From Botryosphaeria dothidea (lineage: Eukaryota > Ascomycota > Dothideomycetes > Botryosphaeriales > Botryosphaeriaceae): 64,000 nt of DNA. The stretch lies in contig WWBZ02000022.1 of the NCBI GenBank assembly GCA_011503125.2, positions 1,798,001-1,862,000 of the forward strand, read 5' to 3'. This document shows, in pieces, positions 43,025-52,994 of the stretch. The notes under the pieces are model-generated. The model ran no database searches and was not told the DNA's origin. It was given only the letters and a program-made list of their open reading frames with translations. Made by a program: the position numbers and the translations under genes. Position 1 is the first letter of the stretch, and each line of letters starts with the position of its first letter.

Positions 43025-44983
43025 TTAATCCCACCAGAAGCTTACCGAAAAGCTCGGCGCCAAACTCCTCACATAATGCCACCAACCCTTCGGCACATAC
43101 AGACACTCACCCGGCCCCAACACTGCCTCTCTGCAGCCCTCCACTCCTTGAAATGCCGGGAAGCTCTCCTCAAAATCGAACTTCCGCATCTTCAAGTCCT
43201 CCCCCCTCGCCCACGCCTCCTCCTTCGACAACCCGCCCTCGTTTTCTACGCCGGATGATGACCAATCCCAACCCTCCAACACGGCCATCGCTTCACCGAC
43301 GTCGACCTCGCTCGTATTCCCCATATCGACGCCATCTTCACCGACGCCACGTGGATAAAGCCTTTCCCGCTGCCCCGGTGGGTAGAGGCGGACATACTTT
43401 GTGCCGACGACTTGCACGAGGACGTTATGGTACGGGTCGGTGTGCAGCGGGGAGATGGTGCGGGCGGGGCCGAACCAAGCGTTGAGGAGGGGGAAGGAAG
43501 GGTGCCCGGGAGGCAAGGGCGGAGTGGCGTTCTTTGTGATGGGCGAGGGCGAGGGGATTGGGGTTGCGTAGCAGTAATCGGGGATGGCAATGTCGGAGCG
43601 CAGCGAGGGGATTTGCGCGAAGAGGTCGTGTTGGGCGAGGTAGCCGGTTTGTGGTGTGGTGGTGGATGCGCCGGAGTCTTGTTCGTCTGTGCTACCGTTC
43701 TCTGGTGTGCCTGCGGTATGTTCTGCATCCATACTATAGAACTCTTGATGATTCGGCTTAGTCTCTTCCTCCCCTTGGTGATTGTTGTTGCTCTCCGTCT
43801 CTGTGTCACTGCGACTGGAAAACATATACTTCTGCATAAACTCTCCAAAGGTGATTATTCCCTGACCCCAGTCCTCGTCGGTGTAGCTTCTCCCGATTTC
43901 AACGGGAACAAGACGTCGCCCACCAAGTGTCTTGCGCATCAGGTAACGCGGATTGCTCCATCTCCTGGACGGGTCGGATACTGCGGGCCAGTGATCAAGC
44001 GCGCTGGTGATGATAATGGGCTCAGGCAAATCTCCGGGTAGGTCTTCATTCTTGGAGTTTTGAGACTTGGCTGCAGTGTCAAGGTGGGCCTGAAAAACAT
44101 CAAGGCTGAGATTTTCATGTCTGGGTATAGGATGGCGTAGAGGAGGTGCGCGAACAGTGGAGCTGGGAAAGCTTTTCTGGATATTCGGCCATTGAGGTCG
44201 GTGCGTATCACCATAATCGTGAACAGATAGCCTCTGTCGCTTCGCTGGACGCTCATTCTGCTTACCATCTTGCTCCAGCATCCTCTCGAGCACATCGAAA
44301 ATCCACTCGCAGGCTCTTTCTCTACCCACACCGCCGGCCAAGATCAAAGCCATATCCGCAATCCTCACCACCTCTGCCACCCAGTCGCTCTCCTCTCCCT
44401 TACCTTGGAGTATCTCTATCGCGCGCCACATGCTTCCCTCAACCCATGCTCTCAACCAGCACTTCCGCACATCTTTAAATGGAAACACGTGGATCTTCTC
44501 GTGCGCTACGCTCATCACCTCACTGGGATGCGTCTGGAGTTTCTCCAATATAGAGGGCTCACATTCCCTGATCGGATCATTACCCGGCAGAGGAGCAGAA
44601 AGATGATCCCTTAGGAGCGTTGCAACAGTAGCACGCGTAATTGGGAATTGCAGACCATGCACCGGAGGGAGAGGATTCTGATTGATCGGAGGCTCGGCAG
44701 GTACGGCAGAAGTAACTGTCTCCTTCGACGCAGAAATCGCAGTGCGGACAGACGGCTTTGACAGGATTGCGGCGGCGGCGTGCATGGCGGACAGGGCGGC
44801 CGCTACGCCGGCGGCCTTGTCGTCCGCGGAGTGGACATGACCAGCAGGCTCGCCGGACGCCGTCTCGGCCGCTTTCGCTGGCGGTGGCAGGCTCAGCGGT
44901 TTGCGTCCCGTCGGCGGGTGTGCTGGCGCTTGCGGCTCTGTCTCATGGTCGGGCTGCGGGGGCAGCTGCTCTGCCGGCGTCAT
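43025..44983 (-). CDS. JmjC-domain oxygenase, KDM8/JMJD5-like (intronless)
   Basis: One exon encodes 652 residues from the ATG at 44983 (MTPAEQLPPQ). The frame stays open upstream to another ATG at 45277, which would add 98 residues. A helical N-terminal half (KCWLRAWVEGSMWRAIEIL..) precedes the cupin. The iron ligands appear as H-x-D in SPLHTDPYHNVLVQVVG and a distal His in GECLYVPKGWWHYVRSL. GTKYVRLYPP corresponds to the 2-oxoglutarate-binding strand, and the protein ends SVSFWWD, as JMJD5 proteins do. JMJD5 proteins are Fe(II)/2OG enzymes reported as arginyl hydroxylases or histone-directed; substrate here unknown. Acidic, Ser/Thr-rich insertions (about 455-505 and 590-620) make it longer than animal JMJD5. 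Start choice is by composition: the extra segment is Cys/Ser/Arg rich. Confidence 0.85.
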   Translation of the reverse strand: MTPAEQLPPQPDHETEPQAPAHPPTGRKPLSLPPPAKAAETASGEPAGHVHSADDKAAGVAAALSAMHAAAAILSKPSVRTAISASKETVTSAVPAEPPINQNPLPPVHGLQFPITRATVATLLRDHLSAPLPGNDPIRECEPSILEKLQTHPSEVMSVAHEKIHVFPFKDVRKCWLRAWVEGSMWRAIEILQGKGEESDWVAEVVRIADMALILAGGVGRERACEWIFDVLERMLEQDGKQNERPAKRQRLSVHDYGDTHRPQWPNIQKSFPSSTVRAPPLRHPIPRHENLSLDVFQAHLDTAAKSQNSKNEDLPGDLPEPIIITSALDHWPAVSDPSRRWSNPRYLMRKTLGGRRLVPVEIGRSYTDEDWGQGIITFGEFMQKYMFSSRSDTETESNNNHQGEEETKPNHQEFYSMDAEHTAGTPENGSTDEQDSGASTTTPQTGYLAQHDLFAQIPSLRSDIAIPDYCYATPIPSPSPITKNATPPLPPGHPSFPLLNAWFGPARTISPLHTDPYHNVLVQVVGTKYVRLYPPGQRERLYPRGVGEDGVDMGNTSEVDVGEAMAVLEGWDWSSSGVENEGGLSKEEAWARGEDLKMRKFDFEESFPAFQGVEGCREAVLGPGECLYVPKGWWHYVRSLAPSFSVSFWWD

Positions 44984-46365
44984 TGCCCGACCGTGCGGCA
45001 GATCGATCGCGTTCGCTGCCGGATACGCCCGACAATTTATATGAGACGGATCGCTGAGGATGCAGGAATTGGAGGACCCGAAGCCGCATGCGGTTATGCT
45101 TCTGGAAGAATGGGTAGAACTGGCGACGATGACATGTGACGGAAGAAAGATGGAGAGGAAAACGCGTCTGGCGCGCCTCACGCCGTGTGTCATGTCATGC
45201 ATGGAGCTATAGCCAGCGCCTGATCCCTGCGTGCATCGCCCAGCGCCCGGCCCAGCGCTAAAACTGCGCAGAACCAAAGCCCAAAAGACTCAACAGCCGA
45301 CGCTAGGCCCCGAAAGCCGACCCGTTGCCGGGCGGATGTGAAGGGCGGCGGGTAGAAGGATAGAGAGGGCCTGGCGTGGATCTGGGGTATACGCATCATC
45401 ACCAAAGAGGAAGCTGCTCAACAAACGCTGGGCATGCTAAGCTATTTTCGCAGCGCCCGCATGCTGCAGCTTGCCCGCTGTATTATCTCTCTTCTTATGG
45501 CCACCCCTCGCTGTCGCGATCCAAGGCCCCCATTGAGCAATCGGAGCATTTCTTCCCCTATGGGAAACTCTCAAAACGAATCCCGTCGAGTCTGCGGAAA
45601 GGCCTCCTGCGGTCTGGAGCCGGCACCGCGGAGAGCAACCCTTCCACCTCACATACCTCACGTTTTCGGGACATTCCTGATTGCATATGCACACCAATGC
45701 GGCGCTAGACGTGTTCCAGCCTGCATCATCCCATGCGCTGAGACTCTTCGCTTGGCGGTGTGCGGCAGCCCGTTGGAAGATGTGTACTTCTCGAACATCT
45801 TGGCAGGTGTTGCTCTGGAGCCTCACCCACACCGCGATATGTTGGGCAATATTTCATTGTTGCAGATGACCTCGGCAGAGGACCATCCTTCTTATCTCTC
45901 TGCATCTCGCCACTTGCAATAAAACACTAGGGTCGCCTTTCAGACAAGGCGTCGACCAGTCTAGGTATCATACCTCGCCTTCCGTCGGCGCCCTCCGGCT
46001 TTCAAACAGAATCCTCCTCACATCTGTCCACACCCAGCTTCGGAAGACGCCCCGGAATGGTCATGGTAAAACAAAACACGCCTAAACTCCTTCCCATGGG
46101 TAGAATCCGTGAAACCCGCCTGCCCATCTCATAACTGCATGAAGTTCGTGAAATGCGCCCCCGCAGCAAATATCTTACATGTCTTGGAATGGGGGATATC
46201 TAGCAAAAACGAATCGAGTGATAAAGCAAAAAAGGGGGTATAGTGTGAATGGAAAGCCGAGCGGCGCAGAAATTAGCGTGATAGATTTCCGTCCCTTTCA
46301 TCGGTCAGAAGTTTCCCGACATCCTGCAGTGAAATGGCGTCTTCTCTTTGTGGTGAATGAGGGCC
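44984..46365. other. Intergenic region; includes a possible N-terminal extension of the JmjC gene
   Basis: Bases 44984-45277 are an in-frame stop-free extension of the JmjC frame. The remainder holds the 3' flank of the rhodopsin-domain gene. No other gene is supported. Confidence 0.5.
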
Positions 46366-48147
46366 TCAGGCTTCCAGAGAAGGTGCAGTTGGCTCAGTTG
46401 GGCTCCCGGGAGATGGCTCACGAACACGCGGAACTGGGGAAGACATTGGCGAGACGTCGTCCGAATCTACCCGTGTCTGCGCAGAAACCTCACTGCCGCC
46501 GCTACCCAAAAGCCCGCCCACATCCTGGAGGGACTGCCGAGCTTCGTAACGAGTCAGTTGCGGGCTGGTGATACCACTTGGGGGATTTAGGGTTGAACCA
46601 TTGGCGTGGGTCTCGGCATTGCGCGGGGTAAGTTCATAGCATTCCCCCTCTACCACAGAAGGATGCTGTGACGAGCGCCTTCCAGGCACCCTCAACCCAC
46701 CCAAATCTTGAAGCAGCACTCTTGAGCCGCGCCTAGGTGTTGTGGCGAAATCTTGGGCCACCGTCGTGCTGGTGGGTGAAGGCAGCAATGAGCTGGGTGT
46801 TGACGAGTTGCTGGGATCCAGTAGACCTCCGACATCAAAGAAAGAGACTCTTTGTCTTGGAGGCGGAGACCGTATTTCCCTCGGACTAGGTGCTGGATCG
46901 TCCATCACAGCGTACTTTGGGTCAGACTCTTCACTGTCCCGGATGCTGTCGTGAGGCTCTGGGAATTGCCAACCCTTGCCTACTTCAACGAAGGAAGGTT
47001 TTCGGCCATGAGGGAGTGGGGATGCAGGAAGAGCCACGGGTGCCGGTCGCGGTGCTAGATTCTTCGCCTCCATGTCTCGCGGTAATCGCCATCCCACTTC
47101 GCGAATGAGGTCCTCATCACTGCCCCACTGTTGAGAGGTTAGAGTTGGTCGCCGCTGAGATGCTCGCTCAATGCTGTCCGAGACCGAGCCGAACTTGTAC
47201 TTTTTGCTCTTTTTCACTCCGCGATCTCGAAGGAATGATCCAAGAACAATTGCGTTTGACACAGATGCTGCTCCGAGAATTTCTCCGGATGCGAACACGG
47301 TACGGTATTGTTGTCGGCCTTGGTGCTTGATGACCTCTGGAATGCGCACTCCGGTAATGACGATGAGGATAATGGACATGGAGAAGAGTAGGACAAGGCG
47401 GAACTTTCTTTTGAAGGGAATCGCCGACTTGAGGACCATGGGAATAGGAAAGCAGACCAAGAGGATGTCCGTGATGATGTCGCAAACGCCCATGGTTATG
47501 AGCTGTGCATAGCCCGTCCTGCATTTTGGTCCTGGGTCGGGAATGACCTGCCAGTAATGGCTGAAGGGCTGGCATTCTCCGAGAGTCGCAATGACAATGG
47601 CAATAAAGGTTGCGATGAGAAAGTAGCGGATGTACCGCAGAGTAAGCTCGTACTCGCGCCGCCAGAACGTCTCCACCATTCTCGCGAGGAATTCGCAGAC
47701 ACCCAGCTTTGCGGTCCAGATGCTACACAGACGATAAGCTTAATTAGCATTTGCATCTTTCGGCGAAGCTAGCAGCAGGGATGTGGCTTACAACGCAGCG
47801 TACGCAATGCGCGAGCCGAGCACAAGCTTGGAACCAACCTCACGCATCCAGATGTGACTTGGGTTGGTGAGGTTGGTGATGTCGACATTGTTGGTGCCAT
47901 AGATTAGGATGACGTGCACCAAGCCCATGCGAGCAAACAGCGGAATCATGCTCAGGGCCATAACCTTGTCCTCGCGGAAGAAGCGCTCGGTGCGCACGAA
48001 GCGGCCAGCCAGGCGAAAGAGAATGATAACAAAGGAGAAGATGGTGCACCACCAGCTAAAAAGCAGAGTCGGGTGGTTCTCCAGGCGGGTTCGCGGGGCG
48101 GGAGGTGCTTCATTGTAGATTGCGCGTGAAAAGACGAGGGCGGGCAT
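46366..48147 (-). CDS. Rhodopsin-domain integral membrane protein with a long repeat-bearing tail (two exons)
   Basis: Exons 48147-47792 and 47722-46366 give 570 residues. About six or seven hydrophobic segments occupy residues 25-300 (LLFSWWCTIFSFVIILFRL, LFARMGLVHVILIYG, FIWTAKLGVCEFLAR, YFLIATFIAIVIATL, IITDILLVCFPIPMVL, LVLLFSMSIILIVITGVRI). Loop residues GECQPFSHYWQVIPDPGPKC match the fungal rhodopsin-domain family (PF20684, formerly integral membrane/PTH11-like). The roughly 270-residue cytoplasmic tail is Pro/Ser rich with three copies of a QDVGGLL-like motif (FFDVGGLLDP, LQDLGGLRVPG, LQDVGGLLGSG), spaced about 45-65 residues apart. Receptor or sensor function is commonly suggested for this family but unproven. 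The splice restores AYAAF-IWTAKLG. Confidence 0.88.
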
Positions 48148-51100
48148 GGCGAGGCAACGCTCACCACCTCCTCCGAAGAGGGGTGAGCTGGTGAGGAGCG
48201 CGGTCTATGCGGAGGGTTGGTGATGTTGTCGGCGGTCGCGTGCGCGGTGGAGCTTGTCTCCGGGGAACAGGACAGCGCAGGACAGGCATGGGCCCCGTCA
48301 GCCGAAAAAAACCGGGGTGCGTCGATGCTGGCGGGTGAGCTGTCGCGCGAGGACGAGCAGCAGCGCGGACGCAGCTTGGAGTAGAGACCGCTGGCAGCGA
48401 AGACGGGATTCAGAGCAGGCTGAGCAGTGAGAGCCTGGCGGCGAGCACGAGGGGAGGGCGGTAGATAGACAAAAGACGCTATCAGCGTGAGTGAGATGGC
48501 TGGCCTCAAAGAGGCGCTCTCGTCCGACGGGCGCGGGCAGCTTGGGATCTTGCGTGCGCTGGGGTGTGGACTCGGACTGACTGGGGGCCTCGAGGCTCCG
48601 TCTGTGGCTTGGAATAGATAAGGCACTGCGCCGAATTAACGGCCAGCTCGCTTGGATACTGCCAATGTTGGTGGCAACTGAGCTCGCGGCGTGCACACAG
48701 GCGCTCCGGCACTGGCCCGCATTCTTGTCGCCCACGGCCACAGCCGCTTTCGACAGTCTACGATGCGCGCGGCATACCGCGTCGCGGTCCAGCAACCGCA
48801 GCAGAGTAAACTCGCAGTCGCCGCCTATCGCACGCGGGAGGCTAGGCGCGGCGTTTACCGCTCGTTGCCCAGCTGCAGGCGCGGCACTAGGCTGCCCAGC
48901 TGGCTGTCCGGCGTCAGGTCTGAGTCGGCGGGTGCGCTTCCTTCGCGCGACGCCCGATCGGCATTGGCTTGGATATTGCGGAGTTGTGGTCGAGGGCAGC
49001 GTGCAGCCAGCACCGGCGGCGATCAACTGGACCCTCTTTCCGCCCTCCGTCACCGCTCCCCACACCCGCCGCCAATCCCACCGCAGCCAGCCCACAAGCC
49101 TCTCCTCTGCGGCCGTACCTACTTCGGCTGCAAAACATCCCGGCCTCGCATCATTTACCTAACTATCTCCATCTCCGAGCTGGGCCAGAGATGGCAGTCC
49201 TGATAGAGGCTGGCCCGCATGAAATCATCCAACGCCCCTTCATCTCTCCGTCCTGCTGCGCCGTGACTTATCAGCTGTGCGAACCACTACGGCGTCGCGC
49301 AAAGATAGTGGCGTAATCGAGGGCAGCTGCAGCGGGGTCTGTAACGATGTCAGGCCACGGCAGAGCAAGGTAAGCAGGCTTCGACGCTGCTTTGGACGGG
49401 CGACGAGCACGCCAATACAATATGCCTAGCTCCGGGGCGGTGATACACTGCGGTGCAGCGCCGGGTCGACAAATCGCAAAAGGCCTGTCCAACAAACTCG
49501 GCCCCAGGACCTCCTATCATCTGCTCCAGTGCCCAGCCCAGGCTCTTGGGGGTTCAGCCTCGTTTTTCGCGGGTGCTCCCCATTCGACCAATCTGTGAAC
49601 CCCACGCCCCGACAATACCTACCCCTCCCCATCGTCATCCCACGCTGCCAATAGAGCTCTTCGGATCTGGCCACGACGGGGCGGGAAGATTACGCACTGT
49701 CTCTGAGGTGAAGAACTGAGAAAAACAAATTCATTGACGAAAACCGCCCGGTCTCTGCACATCACATGCTCCGTCAAGTATGTACCACACTGTTGGGCCC
49801 ACTCGTTCACTGCCCCTCCTAGCTAGGTACTCTCTCGTATTTCGTCTCGGTTTCGGTCTCCCTAATCAACCACGGCTCGTCCAACGGCGCCGTCGTTGAT
49901 AACGCTACCCGGTCCGCGGGTTTCCGCAGCACGGCAATTGAACGCCGTCGTCTCCTTTGCGCCCCGCGATCGCATAGGTAGCCGCTCTCTTTCTCCTTTG
50001 TTCTACACCTTGGCTCGCGCCGTTAATAATGGCCGCAGGCTCGCTTGAAGCGCACCATTTACGGTTAGCCCATCTGTATGTTTATCACGTCTACGACCCT
50101 TTACTACAGCATTTGCATAAAAATACCGCGAATCTAAAGGCAGGGGAAACAAGTGAGAGAAAACCGAGGAGCGAGCAAAATCGCATACATTCAAGATCAT
50201 CGTTTCAACGATAAGCATCGGGGAAGTCGGTGTTCTTCATGTCCTGTTGTGCTTGTTGCCAGCACCTTCCGCCCTGCGGATAATAATGCGAAGGGTAGGA
50301 ATAGTTGCTTCTATTTCCGTCTCACACATCAGTGCTTCGAGCTGCACATCACTGTCATAACGGAAATAGATCGACACCGCGACTTTTAATGCAGGAACGC
50401 GCGATCGTACAAACTGGGAGGGTATTATTGGGGGAGTGTGCGTTGCGACTAACCGGACGATTGTTCGGTCAAATGCTGTGACGATCATGACTGTGGCATA
50501 GCTCCATGCAACAGTCTCCTCCGCGAGAGGGGTTTGTTCGTGTCGCTCGTGTTGCGTGCTACGAAGTACGACATCTGCCAGGCATTAGCCCTTTGACCTG
50601 TTCATCACAGCAACATCGTGTGGGTAGAAAATACAAACATCTCAATCTTCAGGCGTCATTGCAAGATTATTACGCACTTGTTTGATCAATCTTTCAACCC
50701 GTCTCGATCTGATCTGCAAACCTGACGTATTGTTCACGTATGTAGGTAACCAAGCCTTCACATGCCGTTGCCTGAATTTTCAAGCCGTCCAGAAACGCTT
50801 AACTGTGCTTCTCTCCTGCAGACCGCCTCTTCTTACCATCCACACGACTCATAGCGTGATCGGCTGTCTTGTGCGAGTCGTGGCAACCATTTCCAAGCGT
50901 CAGATAATATGCAGAGAATGAATCGAAGTAATTAAATAAGATGTCGTCTATAGAAGAGCTACGGCTAAAGTTTTCACCGCCGAGCTCCTCATATGGGCAA
51001 GTGTTTTGTGATCAAGACATGTATAGCATTTATCAAGTGCGGAAACCCTCTATTCCCTTTTGAATGCTAATTGAAGAACACCGAAACACCAATGCCATAT

Positions 51101-51162
51101 TGAGGTGCCCGTTCCTCGAATCATTCTTTACATTTCAATTCGTCAGAGCCTGTTTGCGGCCC
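48148..51162. other. 3.0-kb interval without a supported gene
   Basis: This is the upstream region of the rhodopsin-domain gene followed by the 3' flank of HIS5. From 48.2 to 49.2 kb several long overlapping frames on both strands are Arg/Ala/Ser/Pro rich and look composition-driven. An ATG at 50029 in a favourable context after a pyrimidine-rich stretch opens a 61-codon frame without protein features. After about 50 kb the sequence is AT richer. I see no tRNA or other RNA gene. Confidence 0.5.
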
Positions 51163-52619
51163 TCATGCGATCACGTTGCTCTCAGCTTCCGCCTTCTTCT
51201 CCGCATTAATACCGTTGACCTGCTTGCCACCGCTGTAGATATTCTCCAGAACCTGGCTCAAGCTGTCCAAGAACCGCGTGCACTCCGCTTGAGTGCCGAC
51301 GGTGACGCGCAGGCAGCCCGTGCAGCCCAGCTCCTTGCCTCTGAACCGGACGACGACGCCCTTCTGTTCGGCCAGCGCCTCGTACACCTTGAGCGCGACT
51401 CCATTATCCGGCTTGCCGCCCTCCTCCTTCGGTGCGCTCAGGAATTCGACGAGCAAAAAATTTGCGTCGCGGCCACCCAGAAAGCGCCCGACGCCGGGGA
51501 TCTTGGGCATCTCTAGCACCAAGCGGTCGCGCTGCGCCATGATCGCCGCCCTGTTCCTGTGCATCACCTTCAAGTGGCGCGGGACGAGTGCTTGCTGCGC
51601 GATCTGCGAGGTCGGGTTCGAGATGTTGTACGGCGCCTTCAGGCTGTTGAGCAAACGTGCGATGGCGGGCGAGGTGAAAGCTGCACCGAGGCGGATTGCT
51701 GCCAGACCGAAAGCTTTGGAGAGGGTTTGCATTACGACGAGGTTAGGCCACTCTGTTGCCCACTGGGCCAGGCTAGAGCCCTCAGGGGCGAAGTCGATGT
51801 AAGCTTCGTCGACCACCACCACACCGTTCCAGGTGGGGTGCTTGAGGACTTGCTCAACGGCCGACTTTGAGACTAAAGCGCCCGTGGGGTTTCCGGGCGA
51901 GCAGATGTAGACCAGCTTGATGTTTGCACCCTCTGGACTGCTGAGGACTTCGTTGATCGCGGGTGCGTCGAGAGCAAAGTCCTCCGAGGCGATGAGGGGT
52001 ACCTTCACAATTCCCACGTCATTGGTCTGTGCTGAGACGCTGTACATGCCGTATGTAGGGGGGCAGGTGAGGATCTTGTCCTTGCCAGGGACGCAGAACG
52101 CCCGCAGCAGAGCGTCAATGGCCTCATCTGATCCGACGCCGACAAATAGGTTTTCGGGGCGCAGTTCATTGTTTGTGTGGTCATTGGTGTTGCGGAGCTC
52201 GCAAAGGCGTTGTTTCAGAGGAATCTGGTGCCTGTTACGAGGGAATGATTATCAGCCTCTCCCAAATCGTACGTATGACGTGGTGGTTCGATTCGACTCA
52301 CGGGTCAGGGTATCGGTTCAAGCCCCGGAGATCAAGCTCGAAATTGTCGTCGGCGCCATAGACACCGTTTCTGAGCTTGCCAATGCCCTCAATGGCTATT
52401 CCGGGACCATAGGCGTTCTCGTTCGCGTCCAGAAGGATGTTGGTGCCGTCATCTTTGTAGTCACTGCCTCATCAGCCATCAGATCGCGCTGCAACATCGG
52501 CGGTCCAATTGCCCTGCAACTTACTCGCGAGCGCAGCGGTATGGCTCCAGAGCCAGGATATTCGGCCTGGCGCAGGTCTCGAGGTTGAAGGCGTTTATGC
52601 GCGTGCCGTTAGTAGTCAT
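51163..52619 (-). CDS. HIS5: Histidinol-phosphate aminotransferase (three exons)
   Basis: Exons 52619-52525, 52463-52302 and 52231-51163 give 441 residues. It converts imidazole-acetol phosphate and glutamate to histidinol phosphate, using PLP, in histidine synthesis. Class I/II aminotransferase landmarks are all present: LLDANENAYGP near the N-terminus, LNRYPDPHQIPLKQRLCELR, FVGVGSDEAIDALLRAFC (cofactor phosphate region), YICSPGNPTGA, VVDEAYIDFAPEGSS, and the PLP-binding lysine in TLSKAFGLAAIRLG (about residue 258). The length is slightly above yeast His5 (385), partly from the C-terminal GGKQVNGINAEKKAEAES tail. Both introns interrupt codons with clean GT-AG sites. A consensus Gcn4/CpcA heptamer lies about 90 bp upstream, predicting general amino-acid control. 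Confidence 0.96.
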
Positions 52620-52994
52620 TGTGGTGGTTTGGTCTTGTTGTCGCAACTTTTTGGCGGGGAGGCGCTTTTGAAATCATGCTGCAGTTTCCTTGGCCGCACC
52701 GATGTCGCTATGACTCAATCGCTCCACTTCGCGCTCTCGCACTCCGTCATGGCCCCACCATCACAACATCACGAGGGAGCGCTCCTGCATGGCCTGCATG
52801 GAGAATATGGTGAACATGGAGTAACATTATGCACTGCAACCGTACCGCCTGCGCTGATGTATGCAAATCCCCCGGCCAAAACGTCTCCCGCGGACCTCAA
52901 ATGGGCCTGAGCCTTCCAAGCCCAACCGAATACGCCGAAAAACATCTAGTACAAATGGCCGATCCAATAAAGCCAACAATGAGAAGCGGGACGC
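52620..52994. promoter_or_regulatory. Promoter region of HIS5 / 3' flank of BIR protein gene
   Basis: 375 bp between tandem minus-strand genes. It holds the TGACTCA element listed separately and the 3' end of the BIR gene transcript. No other feature is evident. Confidence 0.6.
52711..52717 (-). promoter_or_regulatory. Gcn4/CpcA (CPC1) binding site upstream of HIS5
   Basis: TGACTCA (TGAGTCA on the gene strand) is the exact consensus heptamer of the bZIP activator Gcn4/CpcA. It lies 92 bp before the HIS5 start codon, a usual distance for fungal amino-acid biosynthetic genes. Binding is inferred from consensus and context. Confidence 0.7.

Noticed and set aside
48298..49203. Long overlapping frames on both strands upstream of the rhodopsin-domain gene
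   Set aside because: Composition-driven openness in GC-rich DNA. All are Arg/Ala/Ser rich and none has a protein-like core.
50029..50214. Possible small gene starting at an ATG in good context
   Set aside because: Short frame with no protein-like features. Trial splicing to downstream open pieces gave nothing convincing.
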